A stretch of DNA of 64,000 nt from an uncultured Nocardioides sp. (GTDB taxonomy: Bacteria > Actinomycetota > Actinomycetes > Propionibacteriales > Nocardioidaceae): positions 1 through 64,000 of the forward strand of contig NZ_CANKYS010000002.1 in the NCBI RefSeq assembly GCF_947488025.1. Direction: 5' to 3'. Position numbers and translations under genes: made by a program. Shown in pieces: positions 38,407-50,870 of the stretch. Below the pieces are notes generated by a model. It made no database searches and was not told the DNA's origin. It saw only the letters and a list, made by a program, of their open reading frames with translations. Position 1 is the first letter of the stretch; each line of letters opens with the position of its first letter.

Positions 38407-41400
38407 TCCGCGTCGCGCTCGACGGTCTGAGGTCACGCACCCTGCTCTCGGTCGGCACGCTGCTCCTGCTGGTCGTGGCGCTGGGCTCCGCCGTCCTGGG
38501 CCCGGCCTTCGCCGCGGCCGTGGGCAACGCGTACGCCGTCACCCGCCTCTCCGAGGAGCGCAACGTGCTGACGGGGCGCACGTGGGAGGTCCGGCCCAGC
38601 ACCACCACCGAGGACCCCGGTGCCCTGCTCGACGACACCCTCGCGCAGCTCGTCCTGCCCGAGGACCAGCACGCCCCGTCGGCACAGCTCGAGACCGCTC
38701 GGGTGCTCGCCCCGGGCGCGCTGGGCGAGGTGATGCTGATGGCGAAGCCGGACGCGTGCACCCATCTCGACCTCGAGGGCCGCTGCCCGACCGCGCCGGG
38801 CGAGGTGGCGGTGCTCGCCGGTGACGCCGAGGAGGACGGCCACGAGCTCGGCGACCGCATCGACCTGGGTAGGCCGTTCGGCACGCTCACCCTCGTCGGC
38901 ACCTATGCCTACCCGTCCGGCCCCACGGTCCCGGCCGAGCGGCGCGAGGCGCTCGAGGACTTCTGGTTCGAGCCCGGCCGGCTGGCGTCGGTGCCCGCCA
39001 CCGTGCGTCCCGATGGACAGCAGGGCACCGAGATCCCCCGGCAGCCGGCCCCCTACCTCGTCGCGCCGGACCAGCTGGCCGGGCTGCCCCCGCAGCTGAT
39101 CCTCGTCCGGGTCGACAGCCGCATCGAGGTGCCGGCCGACCTCGACGCCGCCGACCTGCCGGCACTGGCCGAGCGCGCCGCCGCGGACCCGGCCCCGCAG
39201 CAGCTCGAGGTCGGCACCGCCGCCGAGATCTCCAACAACGACCTCGACGGCATCGTCGCCGACGTCGACCGCGAGCGTCGCGCCGCACTGCTCGCCGTGG
39301 CCCCGGCCGTGGTGTCGCTCGTGCTGGTCGCCCTCGCCCTGCTCAGCCGCCTCACCTCGGCAGCCGGGGAGCTGCGAGTCCCCGACCTCGCCCTGGCGTC
39401 GCTGCGTGGCGCCGACCGACGCCGGACGTGGCTGCTCGCGCTGAGCGAGCCGCTGCTCCTCGTCGCCGTGGCCGTGCCCTTCGGCGTGGCGGGCGGCGCC
39501 GCGCTCACCTGGGCGCTCGTGCGCGCCTGGCTGCCGGCGGGCGTGCCGGTCCCGCTGCCGTCGTACGTCGTGCTGGCGTGCGTCGCGGTCGTCGCCTGTG
39601 CCGTCGCGGTGTGCGTCGTCTCGACGCGCGCCGTCCTGGCCCGCAGCCTCGCCGACCAGCTGAGCGGGCAGTCGCGACCCCGGCCGGCGGGGCGTCTCGC
39701 CGTGCTCGGTGCCCTGGCGCTCGTGGCGCTGACCGCGGTCCTCGTCGGCGCCGCCCTCACCCGTCCCGCCGGCGGTGCCACCGACGCGGCCGACCTCGCG
39801 CTGCCGCTGCTGATCGCCGCCGTGCTGGGCCTCGGCGCGGCCGGTGGCGCCCGAGCCGCGGCACGGGCGCTCGCCCGTCGGCCTGCGCGCGGGGTCGCCG
39901 GCTTCCTGGCGGTCCGGGCCGTCGCGCGGCGGTCCGTCGGCACCCTCGTCGTGCTCCCGCTGACCATCGCCATCGCCGTCGTCACCTTCGGTGCCGGCAC
40001 CTTCGACGCGGCCGGGGCATGGCGGGCCAGCGTGGCCGCGACCCAGGCGCCCGCCAGCACGGTCTGGTCGAGCGAGCTGCCGATGCGCGAGGCCGTGGCG
40101 CTCACCCACCGCCTCGACCCCGACGGTCGGTGGCTGATGGCCACCGGCACGTGGAACGCCCAGGACGGCGTCTACGTCGTCGCCGACGCGCCCCGGCTGT
40201 CCGCTGCCTCGGTCTGGGACCCGTCCTGGACGCCCGGCCACGGCGTCGACGACGTCGTCGGCCTCATCACCCGCCCGTCCCCGCCCGCGCTGACGGGCAC
40301 CCGCCTCCGGCTGGGACTCACCGTGCCGCGGGCCGCGGAGGAGGTCACCGTCGAGATGCGGATGCGCACCGCCGGCGGGGACACCTTCAACGCCTACGTC
40401 GGCCCCTTCCCGCCCGGCGAGACCACCTCGACCGAGCGCGTCCCGTGCGAGGACGGCTGCACGATCGAGGGCCTGGCCCTCGCCGGGCCGGCCGGCCTGC
40501 CGACCGCGCTCACCGGGGACTACGTCGTCGGCCCCCTCGAGGTCGACGGCCGGGACGCCTCCGAGGTGCTCACCGGAGGCGACTGGCACCTCGTCGGCGA
40601 GGGCATCACCCAGGCTGCGCAGGACGTCCGGGTCGAGGGGCCGGGACTCGTCGTCACCGCAGCGGGGACCGGCAAGGCCGGCCTCACGTCCGGCGCCGGA
40701 GGGCTGCGTCCCGTGGTGGCCGGGCGCGAGGCCGTCGACCGGCTCGGTCGGGTCGCCGCCGGTGCCGCGACCTCGACGGTCGGCGGTCCGCCGCCGTCCG
40801 AGGCGGCGCTGGTCGCCGAGAGCGTCCCCTTCCTCGGTCCCGAGGGGGTGCTGATCGACTACGCCGTCCTGACGACCAACCGCACGGTCTACGAGGAGGA
40901 GTTCGAGGTCCGGGTGCTGGCCGCCGCGGACACCCCCGAGCGGGTCTCGACGGAGCTCGCGCGCCAGGGGCTGACGGTCGAGCGACTCTTCGCCCAGGAG
41001 CGCGAGCGCCTCGACTCGACGGCGTACGCCCTCGCCCTGCGCCTCTACCTCGTCGCCGCGGTCCTCGTGCTGCTGATGGCGGTGGCCGGGCTCGTGGTCA
41101 CCACGGCGATCCAGCTGCCGGGGCGCCGGATGGACGCCGCGGCGCTGAGCGTCGTCGGCGTACGACGTCGCTCGGTGCTGCTGGCGGTGGGCGTGGAGCA
41201 GGTCGTGGTGCTCGGCGCCGCCGCCGTCGCGGGCCTGCTCGCCGGTGCGGCCGCCCAGCTGATCGTGCTGGGTCGGATCACCCTGGGCCAGGTCGAGGAG
41301 GCCTCGTGGCCACGGGTCGTGGCCCGGGTCGATCCCGCACTGCTGAGCGTGACCGCGCTCGTCGTGGCCGTCCTGCTCGGCACGGTGGCGCTGCTCAGCG

Positions 41401-41456
41401 CCTGGGTGACCGTACGACGTGCCCGCGGCGCGTCGCTGCGGGAGAAGGCCCGCTAG
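38403..41456 (+). CDS. Large FtsX-like ABC permease
   Basis: 1017 residues. An N-terminal span (LLSVGTLLLLVVALGSAVLG) and a first ectodomain with a CTHLDLEGRCPTAPGEVAVL segment are followed by four to six spans and then a second ectodomain. This contains LDPDGRWLMATGTWNAQDG and VPCEDGCTIEGLALAG, close to matching segments of the first permease. C-terminal spans carry the FtsX loop ALSVVGVRRRSVLLAVGVEQ. The GTG start overlaps the preceding stop. Last gene of the four-gene island; whiA begins convergently 15 bp later. Confidence 0.8.
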   Translation: MIRVALDGLRSRTLLSVGTLLLLVVALGSAVLGPAFAAAVGNAYAVTRLSEERNVLTGRTWEVRPSTTTEDPGALLDDTLAQLVLPEDQHAPSAQLETARVLAPGALGEVMLMAKPDACTHLDLEGRCPTAPGEVAVLAGDAEEDGHELGDRIDLGRPFGTLTLVGTYAYPSGPTVPAERREALEDFWFEPGRLASVPATVRPDGQQGTEIPRQPAPYLVAPDQLAGLPPQLILVRVDSRIEVPADLDAADLPALAERAAADPAPQQLEVGTAAEISNNDLDGIVADVDRERRAALLAVAPAVVSLVLVALALLSRLTSAAGELRVPDLALASLRGADRRRTWLLALSEPLLLVAVAVPFGVAGGAALTWALVRAWLPAGVPVPLPSYVVLACVAVVACAVAVCVVSTRAVLARSLADQLSGQSRPRPAGRLAVLGALALVALTAVLVGAALTRPAGGATDAADLALPLLIAAVLGLGAAGGARAAARALARRPARGVAGFLAVRAVARRSVGTLVVLPLTIAIAVVTFGAGTFDAAGAWRASVAATQAPASTVWSSELPMREAVALTHRLDPDGRWLMATGTWNAQDGVYVVADAPRLSAASVWDPSWTPGHGVDDVVGLITRPSPPALTGTRLRLGLTVPRAAEEVTVEMRMRTAGGDTFNAYVGPFPPGETTSTERVPCEDGCTIEGLALAGPAGLPTALTGDYVVGPLEVDGRDASEVLTGGDWHLVGEGITQAAQDVRVEGPGLVVTAAGTGKAGLTSGAGGLRPVVAGREAVDRLGRVAAGAATSTVGGPPPSEAALVAESVPFLGPEGVLIDYAVLTTNRTVYEEEFEVRVLAAADTPERVSTELARQGLTVERLFAQERERLDSTAYALALRLYLVAAVLVLLMAVAGLVVTTAIQLPGRRMDAAALSVVGVRRRSVLLAVGVEQVVVLGAAAVAGLLAGAAAQLIVLGRITLGQVEEASWPRVVARVDPALLSVTALVVAVLLGTVALLSAWVTVRRARGASLREKAR

Positions 41457-41471
41457 GACGAGGCGGGCGCG

Positions 41472-42458
41472 TCAGGCGTCCTCGGCCAGCATCTCCGGGG
41501 TCAGGGACGACTCGGTGTCGGGGATGCCCAGCTCCTCGGCGCGCTTGTCGGCCATCGCCAGCAGCCGGCGGATCCGGCCGGCGATGGCGTCCTTGGTGAG
41601 CACCGGCTCGTGCAGCTGGCCGAGCTCCTCGAGCGAAGCCTGCTTGTGCTCCAGGCGCAGGTGGCCGGCCTGGCGCAGGTGGTCGGGGATCTCCTCGCCG
41701 AGGATCTCCAGGGCACGCTCCACGCGCGCACCGGCAGCCACGGCTGCGCGGGCCGAGCGGCGCAGGTTGGCGTCGTCGAAGTTGGCGAGCCGGTTGGCGG
41801 TGGCGCGCACCTCGCGGCGCATCCGACGCTCCTCCCAGGCCATCAGCGACTCGTGGGCGCCGAGCCGGGTGAGCAGGGCGCCGATGGCGTCGCCGTCGCG
41901 GATCACCACACGGTCCACGCCGCGCACCTCGCGCGCCTTGGCCGAGATGCCGAGGCGGCGGGCGACGCCGACGATCGCCAGGGCGGCCTCGGGGCCGGGG
42001 CAGGTGATCTCCAGCGAGGACGAGCGGCCGGGCTCGGTGAGCGAGCCGTGGGCGAGGAAGGCGCCGCGCCACGCCGCCACGGCGTCGCACCCACCGCCAC
42101 TGACCACGGCGGGCGGCAGGCCGCGCACCGGGCGGCCACGCTGGTCGAGCAGGCCGGTCTGGCGGGCCAGGGCCTCGCCGTCCTTGGTCACGCGGACGAT
42201 GTAGCGGCTCCCCTTGCGGATGCCGTTGCCCTGGACCATCACGACGTCGGACGGGTGCCCGTAGACCTCGGCGATGTCCGTGCGCAGCCGGCGCGCTGCG
42301 GCGCCGGTGTCGAGCTCGGCCTCCACGACGATGCGGCCGCTGACGATGTGCAGGCCGCCGGCGAAGCGGAGCATCGAGGCCACCTCGGCCTTGCGACAGC
42401 AGGTCTTGGTGATCTGGGTGGAGGCGAGCTCTGCCTTCACCTGTGCTGTCATAGCCAT
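41472..42458 (-). CDS. whiA: Sporulation/division regulator WhiA
   Basis: 328 residues: an N-terminal LAGLIDADG-like domain ([21 protein letters not shown] ... YIVRV) and a C-terminal helix-turn-helix ([32 protein letters not shown]). WhiA works with WhiB in control of division and sporulation genes in actinobacteria. Start at 42458 is preferred (AGGA 9 nt upstream); 42467 and 42452 are alternatives. Convergent with the FtsX permease; in the conserved rapZ-yvcK-whiA unit. Confidence 0.93.
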   Translation of the reverse strand: MAMTAQVKAELASTQITKTCCRKAEVASMLRFAGGLHIVSGRIVVEAELDTGAAARRLRTDIAEVYGHPSDVVMVQGNGIRKGSRYIVRVTKDGEALARQTGLLDQRGRPVRGLPPAVVSGGGCDAVAAWRGAFLAHGSLTEPGRSSSLEITCPGPEAALAIVGVARRLGISAKAREVRGVDRVVIRDGDAIGALLTRLGAHESLMAWEERRMRREVRATANRLANFDDANLRRSARAAVAAGARVERALEILGEEIPDHLRQAGHLRLEHKQASLEELGQLHEPVLTKDAIAGRIRRLLAMADKRAEELGIPDTESSLTPEMLAEDA

Positions 42459-42527
42459 GGGGCGCATCCTGCCACGTGGGTCAACGACCCTCGACGCGAA
42501 CGGGCAGGCCTCACCCGTGGGCGTGAC

Positions 42528-43496
42528 TCAGGCCTCGTCCACGATCTGCCGGAAGGCCTCCGCCAGCCGGTCGGGGTCGTGGCGCGGCTCCCCCGGGACG
42601 GCGATGTCGGCCACCACCAGGCGAGCGCCCCGACCCGCCACGTCCTTCGCCAGGCGCTCGTGGTCGTCGGCCAGGGCAGAGGTGTCCACGAGCACCGCGT
42701 GGACGGTGAGGTCGGGTGCGTGCTCGAACAGCGCGGCGAGGTGGTCGGCGGGACCGAAGCCGGTGGTCTCCCCCGCCTGCGCCTCCAGGTTGAGCACGAC
42801 GACCAGCCGGCCGGCGGTGTCGGCGAGCGCTCGGCGGAGGCCGGGCACCATGAGGTGCGGGATCACCGAGCTGAACCACGACCCCGGCCCGAGCACGACC
42901 CACTCGGCGGCCAGGACGGCGTCGACCGCCTCGGCGCAGGCCTGCGGGTCCTCCGGCACGAGGGCGACGGACTCGATGCGTCCGGCGGTCGTGGCGACCT
43001 CGACCTGACCGCGTACGACGGTCACGGCCTCCGGCTCGGTCTCCTCGGCGCCCCGCACCCGCGCCGTGATGTCCATCGGCGTGGTCGCCATCGGCAGCAC
43101 GCGTCCATGGGCGCCCAGCAGCCGCCCGACCCAGTCGAGCGCCCGCACCGGCTCACCCATGAGCTCCCAGAGCCCGACGATCAGCAGGTTGCCGACCACG
43201 TGGCCGTTCATCTCCCCCTGGCCGGCGAACCGGTGCTGCAGGACCTCGGCCCAGGTGCGGCCCCACTCGTCGTCGCCGCACAGGGCGGCGAGCGCCATCC
43301 GCAGGTCGCCGGGCGGCAGGACGCCGAACTCCCCGCGCAGGCGTCCGGAGGAGCCGCCGTTGTCGGCGACGGTCACGACAGCCGTCAGGTCGTCGATGGT
43401 GAGGTCGTCGTGGAGCCGGCGCAGCGCCGACAGGGTCGCGAACAGGCCGTGGCCGCCGCCGAGGGCCACCGCAGCCTGTGCGGTGTCGCGGGCCAC
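42528..43496 (-). CDS. yvcK: YvcK/GlmR-type gluconeogenesis factor (CofD-like)
   Basis: 322 residues of the YvcK/CofD-like family. Key motifs: VALGGGHGLFATLSALRR (GGGTG-type loop), VVTVADNGGSSGRLR, GDLRMALAAL and GPGSWFSSVIPHL. The protein binds UDP-sugars and links carbon use to cell-wall synthesis in related bacteria. It sits between rapZ (1-bp gap) and whiA, a conserved three-gene unit. Confidence 0.93.
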   Translation of the reverse strand: MARDTAQAAVALGGGHGLFATLSALRRLHDDLTIDDLTAVVTVADNGGSSGRLRGEFGVLPPGDLRMALAALCGDDEWGRTWAEVLQHRFAGQGEMNGHVVGNLLIVGLWELMGEPVRALDWVGRLLGAHGRVLPMATTPMDITARVRGAEETEPEAVTVVRGQVEVATTAGRIESVALVPEDPQACAEAVDAVLAAEWVVLGPGSWFSSVIPHLMVPGLRRALADTAGRLVVVLNLEAQAGETTGFGPADHLAALFEHAPDLTVHAVLVDTSALADDHERLAKDVAGRGARLVVADIAVPGEPRHDPDRLAEAFRQIVDEA

Positions 43497-43497
43497 G

Positions 43498-44373
43498 TCA
43501 CTCCCTGCCGAGGTCGCGGTGGGCGGTGCTGACGTCGTAGCCCGACTCGCGGAGCAGCCCGGCGATCGCCTCGGTCATCGCGACGCTGCGGTGCTTGCCG
43601 CCGGTGCAGCCGACGGCGACCTGCATGAACCGCTTGCCCTCGGTGAGGTAGCCCTCGGCGACCGTCCTCAGCACCGGGAGGTACTGCTCGAGGAACCGCC
43701 CGGCCCCCGGCTGGGAGAGGACGTAGGCCGACACGTCGGGGTCGCGGCCGTTCTGCGGGCGCAGCTCGGGGACCCAGTGCGGGTTGGGCAGGAAGCGCAT
43801 GTCGGCGACCCAGTCGGCGTCGACCGGGATGCCGTACTTGAAGCCGAAGCTGATGACCGTGACCTTTAGCCGGGTGGAGGCGGCTGTGCCGAAGAGCTCG
43901 GCGATGCGGTCCTGCAGCTGGTGGACGTTGAAGTTGGAGGTGTCGAGCAGCACGTCGGCGTCGCCGCGGATGTCGGCCATCACGCCGCGCTCGCGCTGCA
44001 GCCCGTGGAGGAGCCGGCCGCTGCCCTGGAGCGGGTGCGGCCGCCGCGCGGCCTCCTGGCGGCGCACCAGCACGTCGTCGGTGGCCTCGAGGAACAGCAG
44101 CGTCGTCGGACGCCCGGTCACCGGCTGGTGCCGGTTGGCCTGCAGGGAGTCGAAGAACGAGCCGGACCGGACGTCCACGACCACGGCGATCGGCTGGTGG
44201 ATGCCGCGGCTGTCGTCGACGAGGCGTACGACGTCGCGCACCAGCGTCGGGGGGAGGTTGTCGACGACGAAGTAGCCGAGGTCCTCGAGCTCCTTGGCCG
44301 CCGTGCTGCGCCCCGCACCCGTCATGCCGGTGACGATGACGAGCTCTCCGCGGGTCGGCTCGTTGCTGGACAT
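43498..44373 (-). CDS. rapZ: RNase adapter/nucleotide-binding protein RapZ
   Basis: 291 residues. Walker A VTGMTGAGRSTA, FVVDNLPPTLV, and the C-terminal domain with KYGIPVDADWVADMRFLPNPH and the VGCTGGKHRSVAMTEAIA metabolite site. The family binds nucleotides and in enterobacteria controls glmS via small RNAs; its role in actinobacteria is less clear. Together with yvcK and whiA, 22 bp downstream of uvrC. Confidence 0.93.
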   Translation of the reverse strand: MSSNEPTRGELVIVTGMTGAGRSTAAKELEDLGYFVVDNLPPTLVRDVVRLVDDSRGIHQPIAVVVDVRSGSFFDSLQANRHQPVTGRPTTLLFLEATDDVLVRRQEAARRPHPLQGSGRLLHGLQRERGVMADIRGDADVLLDTSNFNVHQLQDRIAELFGTAASTRLKVTVISFGFKYGIPVDADWVADMRFLPNPHWVPELRPQNGRDPDVSAYVLSQPGAGRFLEQYLPVLRTVAEGYLTEGKRFMQVAVGCTGGKHRSVAMTEAIAGLLRESGYDVSTAHRDLGRE

Positions 44374-44395
44374 GTCCTAGTCCTCCATGCTGTGT

Positions 44396-46378
44396 CTACT
44401 CATCATCAGAGATGATCTCGCCGGTGGCGGTGTTGATCGTCGGCTCCTTGGGAGCAGTCTTGCGGGTCGCGTCGGCCTGCGCGACGGCGTCCTTGATGGC
44501 CGAGGCGGTGCGCGGCCCGATGCCGGGGACGAGCGCGATCTGGTCGACGTCGGCCTCGCGGAGCTTCTTGAGCGACCCGAAGTGCTTGAGCAGCGTCTTG
44601 CGGCGCACCTCGCCGAGGCCGGGGACGTCGTCGAGGGCGCTCTCGACCATCGACTTGGACCGCCGACCGCGGTGGTGGGTGATGGCGAAGCGGTGCGCCT
44701 CGTCGCGGATGCGCTGGAGGAGGTAGAGGCCCTCGCTGGTGCGGGCCATGATCACCGGGTCCTCCTCCCCCGGCAGCCACACCTCCTCGAGCCGCTTGGC
44801 CAGTCCGCACACCGGTACGTCGTTGACGCCGAGCTCGGCGAGCGCCTGCTGGGCCGCTGCCACCTGGGGCGGCCCACCGTCGACGACGACCAGCGACGGG
44901 GCGTAGGCGAACTTGCGGGGGCGACCTGTTTCCGGATCCACGAGCATCGGACCGGAGTCGGTGCTCACCGTCTCGCTCCTGGCCTGCTCGTCGAGCAGGC
45001 GCTTGAAGCGGCGGGTGATCACCTCGTGCATCGACGCGACGTCGTTCTGGCCGTCGACGCCGCGGATGACGAAGCGGCGGTACTCCGACTTGCGGGCCAG
45101 GCCGTCCTCGAAGACGACCATCGAGGCGACGACCTCGGTGCCCTGGAGGTTGGAGACGTCGTAGCACTCGATGCGCAGCGGCACCTCGTCGAGCCCGAGC
45201 GACTTCTGGATCTCCTCGAGGGCGCGGTTGCGGGTGGTGAGGTCGCTGGCCCGCTTGGTCTTGTGGAGCGCCAGCGCCTGGGCGGCGTTGGTGGCGACGG
45301 TCTGCTGCAGGTCGCGCTTGTCGCCGCGCTGCGGCACCCGGATCGCGACCTTGCTCCCGCGGCGCTCGGTGAGCAGCTGCTCCATCACGTCGCTGTCCGG
45401 CGGCAGGGCCGGCACCAGCACCTCGCGCGGGATCGAGTCGTCCTCGCCGCCGTAGAGCTGGAGCAGGAACTCCTGGACCAGCCCGGCGGTGTCGCTGTCG
45501 TCCGAGCGGTCGGCCACCCAGCCCCGCTGGCCGCGGATTCGCCCGCCGCGGACGTAGAAGATCTGGACGGCGACCTCGAGCGGGTCCTCGGCGAGAGCGA
45601 TGACGTCGGCGTCGGTGCCGTCGCCGAGCACCACGGCCTGCTTCTCCAGCGCCTTGGTCAGCGCGCCGAGGTCGTCCCGCAGCCGGGCGGCCTTCTCGAA
45701 GTCGAGCGCCTCGGAGGCGGCGTACATCTCCCGCTCGATGCGCCGGGTGAAGGCACTGGTGTTGCCGGCCATGAAGTCGCAGAAGTCGTCGACGATCTCG
45801 CGGTGCTCCTCGGGCGAGACGTTGCCGACGCACGGGGCCGCGCACTTGTCGATGTAGCCCAGCAGGCAGGGACGCCCGATCTGGGCCGAGCGCTTGAAGA
45901 CGCCGTTGCTGCACGAGCGCATCGGGAAGACCCGCAACAGCTGGTCGACGGTCTCCCGGATCGCCCAGGCATGGCTGTAGGGACCGAAGTAGCGGGTGCC
46001 CTTGCGCTTGGCGCCGCGACCGACCATCACGCGCGGGAACTCGTCGCCGACCGTGACCGCGAGCCAGGGGTAGGACTTGTCGTCGCGGTACTTCACGTTG
46101 AAGCGCGGGTCGAACTCCTTGATCCAGCTGTACTCCAGCTGGAGGGCCTCGACCTCGGTGTCGACGACCGTCCACTCCACGCTCGCGCCGGTGGTGACCA
46201 TGGTGGCCGTGCGCGGGTGCAGGTTGCCGATGTCCTGGAAGTAGGACGAGAGCCGCGGGCGCAGGCTCTTGGCCTTGCCGACGTAGATGACGCGGCCCTT
46301 GGCGTCGCGGAAACGGTAGACACCCGGCTTGGTCGGGATCGACCCCGCAGCAGGTCGATAGGAGCTCGGGCTGGCCAC
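44396..46378 (-). CDS. uvrC: Excinuclease ABC subunit C
   Basis: 660 residues. N-terminal GIY-YIG nuclease ([25 protein letters not shown]), central cysteine cluster ([28 protein letters not shown]), UvrB-binding motif region ([17 protein letters not shown]), RNase H-like nuclease ([25 protein letters not shown] with catalytic D) and C-terminal helix-hairpin-helix repeats. It makes both incisions in nucleotide excision repair. GTG at 46378 sits 6 nt after a TAGGGT box, suggesting a leaderless transcript. Confidence 0.97.
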   Translation of the reverse strand: MASPSSYRPAAGSIPTKPGVYRFRDAKGRVIYVGKAKSLRPRLSSYFQDIGNLHPRTATMVTTGASVEWTVVDTEVEALQLEYSWIKEFDPRFNVKYRDDKSYPWLAVTVGDEFPRVMVGRGAKRKGTRYFGPYSHAWAIRETVDQLLRVFPMRSCSNGVFKRSAQIGRPCLLGYIDKCAAPCVGNVSPEEHREIVDDFCDFMAGNTSAFTRRIEREMYAASEALDFEKAARLRDDLGALTKALEKQAVVLGDGTDADVIALAEDPLEVAVQIFYVRGGRIRGQRGWVADRSDDSDTAGLVQEFLLQLYGGEDDSIPREVLVPALPPDSDVMEQLLTERRGSKVAIRVPQRGDKRDLQQTVATNAAQALALHKTKRASDLTTRNRALEEIQKSLGLDEVPLRIECYDVSNLQGTEVVASMVVFEDGLARKSEYRRFVIRGVDGQNDVASMHEVITRRFKRLLDEQARSETVSTDSGPMLVDPETGRPRKFAYAPSLVVVDGGPPQVAAAQQALAELGVNDVPVCGLAKRLEEVWLPGEEDPVIMARTSEGLYLLQRIRDEAHRFAITHHRGRRSKSMVESALDDVPGLGEVRRKTLLKHFGSLKKLREADVDQIALVPGIGPRTASAIKDAVAQADATRKTAPKEPTINTATGEIISDDE

Positions 46379-46384
46379 CCGGCA

Positions 46385-46390
46385 ACCCTA
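46385..46390 (-). promoter_or_regulatory. -10 box of a probable leaderless uvrC promoter
   Basis: TAGGGT on the minus strand, exactly 6 nt before the uvrC GTG; no Shine-Dalgarno sequence between them. Confidence 0.55.
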
Positions 46391-46421
46391 CGGGCGGCCC
46401 CCGACAGGGCCGCGGGAGACC

Positions 46422-46904
46422 TCAGGCCTGGGTGATCGAGTCGCCGTCGACGCTGATCTCGACCGGCGCCAGGGCGGCGGTCGCCGGGCCGGAGACCGGC
46501 GAGCCGTCCTCGAGCGAGAAGCGGCTGAGGTGGCACGGGCACGGGATCTCGCCCTCGCTGCTGGACTCGACGAGGCAGCCCTGGTGGGTGCACACGGCGG
46601 AGAACGCCTTGAAGTCGCCCTCGGTCGGCTGCGTCACCACGACCTTCGCGCCGGTCGCGACGAAGCACCCGCCGACCGGTACGTCGCCCGTGCTCGCCAG
46701 GGCGGCGGCGCCGCTCTCGCTGGGCGTCTGCGTCCCGTCGGCGCTGGGCTGCGACGGCGAGGCGTCGCTCGGCGACGGGGAGCTCGAGTCGGTGGGGTCC
46801 GCGGCCGTCGACGCGTCGTCGGAGCTGCACGCGGCGAGGACGGGCACGCCGACGGCGATCGCCGCCGATCCGGTGAGGGCGCGGCGTCTGTTGATGGCGG
46901 TCAT
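46422..46904 (-). CDS. Rieske [2Fe-2S] Tat lipoprotein
   Basis: 160 residues. Twin-arginine motif NRRRALTG and a lipobox LAAC (C26) indicate export and lipid anchoring outside the membrane. A serine/proline linker (about 27-70) leads to a Rieske domain with C105-T-H107-Q-G-C110 and C122-P-C124-H125. The extra cysteines at 110 and 124 are the disulfide pair found in high-potential Rieske proteins. Partner enzyme unknown. The ATG is 6 nt after a TAGGGT box. Confidence 0.88.
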   Translation of the reverse strand: MTAINRRRALTGSAAIAVGVPVLAACSSDDASTAADPTDSSSPSPSDASPSQPSADGTQTPSESGAAALASTGDVPVGGCFVATGAKVVVTQPTEGDFKAFSAVCTHQGCLVESSSEGEIPCPCHLSRFSLEDGSPVSGPATAALAPVEISVDGDSITQA

Positions 46905-46910
46905 GTGGAG

Positions 46911-46916
46911 ACCCTA
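46911..46916 (-). promoter_or_regulatory. -10 box of a probable leaderless promoter (Rieske lipoprotein)
   Basis: TAGGGT on the minus strand followed by CTCCAC and the ATG at 46904. The spacing of 6 nt suggests transcription begins at the start codon. Confidence 0.55.
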
Positions 46917-46948
46917 GCCAGCCGACCTGTGAAGAACCTGGTGGCTGT

Positions 46949-49960
<3,012 letters not shown>

Positions 49961-50015
49961 AGTGGTCCTCGTTCTGGGTCCTCGTCTTGGCGGTGACGAT
50001 CTGATGGGGACGGAG

Positions 50016-50031
50016 TCGAACACATGTTCGT
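50016..50031. promoter_or_regulatory. LexA (SOS) box upstream of uvrA
   Basis: TCGAACACATGTTCGT contains CGAAC-ACAT-GTTCG, matching the actinobacterial SOS consensus TCGAAC-N4-GTTCGA at all but the last base. It lies 56 bp upstream of the uvrA start; uvrA is an SOS gene in related bacteria. Confidence 0.8.
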
Positions 50032-50144
50032 CCCGGAGCGGCGTCGCGCGCAAGCCGACGCACCGATCCACCCTCTCACGCAGCACCGACAGCGGGCCCA
50101 TCGTCCACCCGGCAGGGTGGAGGATGAGGTGTCGCCCGAAGTGG

Positions 50145-50150
50145 CACGAT
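50145..50150 (+). promoter_or_regulatory. Possible -10 box (leaderless start of the isomerase gene)
   Basis: CACGAT lies 6 nt before the GTG at 50157. The match to TANNNT is weaker than at the other leaderless candidates. Confidence 0.3.
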
Positions 50151-50156
50151 GGGCGG

Positions 50157-50870
50157 GTGATCGACGTCCCGAGACCCGACCCGGACACCATCGCCCGAGC
50201 CGATCGAGCGCTCGTCCGCACGGTCGACGCGCTCTCCGAGTCCCAGTATGCCGAGCCGTCCCAACTCCCCGGCTGGACGCGGGCGCACGTGGTGGCCCAC
50301 CTCGCGCTCAACGGCGATGGCCTCGCCGGCGTCCTGCACGGGGCGCACGTCGGCCGGCCGGCGCCGATGTACGCCTCGCCCGAGGCGCGCGACGCCGACA
50401 TCGAGGAGCTCGCCGCCGCCGCGCCGGCCGACCTGCGCGAGCGCTTCCTGGCCGGCACCGCCCACTTCGGCGAGGCGCTCGCCGCGATGCACGAGGCCGA
50501 CTGGGAGGGCCGCTTCGAGCGCACCCCCGGCGGACCGGACTTCTCCCTGCGCAACGTCGTGCTGATGCGGCTGCGCGAGGTGGAGATCCACCACGCGGAC
50601 CTCGGCACCGGCTACACCGCTGACGACTGGCCCGCCGACTTCCGCGCGATCCTGCTGGAGTCGATGACCAAGCGTCCCTACCCGGCGCCCTTCGACGTAC
50701 GACCCACCGACCTCGACCACACCTGGCACTACGGCCCCGCTCACGAGGACGGCAGCGGCCCCGTCGTCACCGGTACGTCGGCGGCGCTGGGCTGGTGGCT
50801 CACCGGCCGCGGCGCCGGCGAGGGCCTCACGTCCGACTCGAACGACCTCCCGGAGGTGGAGACATGGTGA
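50157..50870 (+). CDS. Mycothiol-dependent maleylpyruvate isomerase family protein
   Basis: 237 residues of the DinB-like fold. The metal-binding N-terminal domain has H-x3-H at [13 protein letters not shown] and a later histidine in [10 protein letters not shown]; the C-terminal part ends [14 protein letters not shown]. Family members use mycothiol as cofactor for isomerisation or other thiol-transfer reactions; the substrate here is unknown. Its last bases overlap the start of a metallo-beta-lactamase-fold gene, a common pairing near uvrA. Confidence 0.85.
   Translation: MIDVPRPDPDTIARADRALVRTVDALSESQYAEPSQLPGWTRAHVVAHLALNGDGLAGVLHGAHVGRPAPMYASPEARDADIEELAAAAPADLRERFLAGTAHFGEALAAMHEADWEGRFERTPGGPDFSLRNVVLMRLREVEIHHADLGTGYTADDWPADFRAILLESMTKRPYPAPFDVRPTDLDHTWHYGPAHEDGSGPVVTGTSAALGWWLTGRGAGEGLTSDSNDLPEVETW

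Noticed and set aside
36204..41456. A 1750-residue open frame on the plus strand across the two FtsX permease genes
   Set aside because: It is a shadow frame caused by high GC. Its translation is arginine- and proline-rich noise, whereas the overlapping frame gives coherent membrane proteins.
49961..50608. UvrA start further upstream (frame open to 50608)
   Set aside because: The extra sequence is low-complexity shadow, overlaps the LexA box and the divergent isomerase gene, and UvrA homology begins right after the GTG at 49960.
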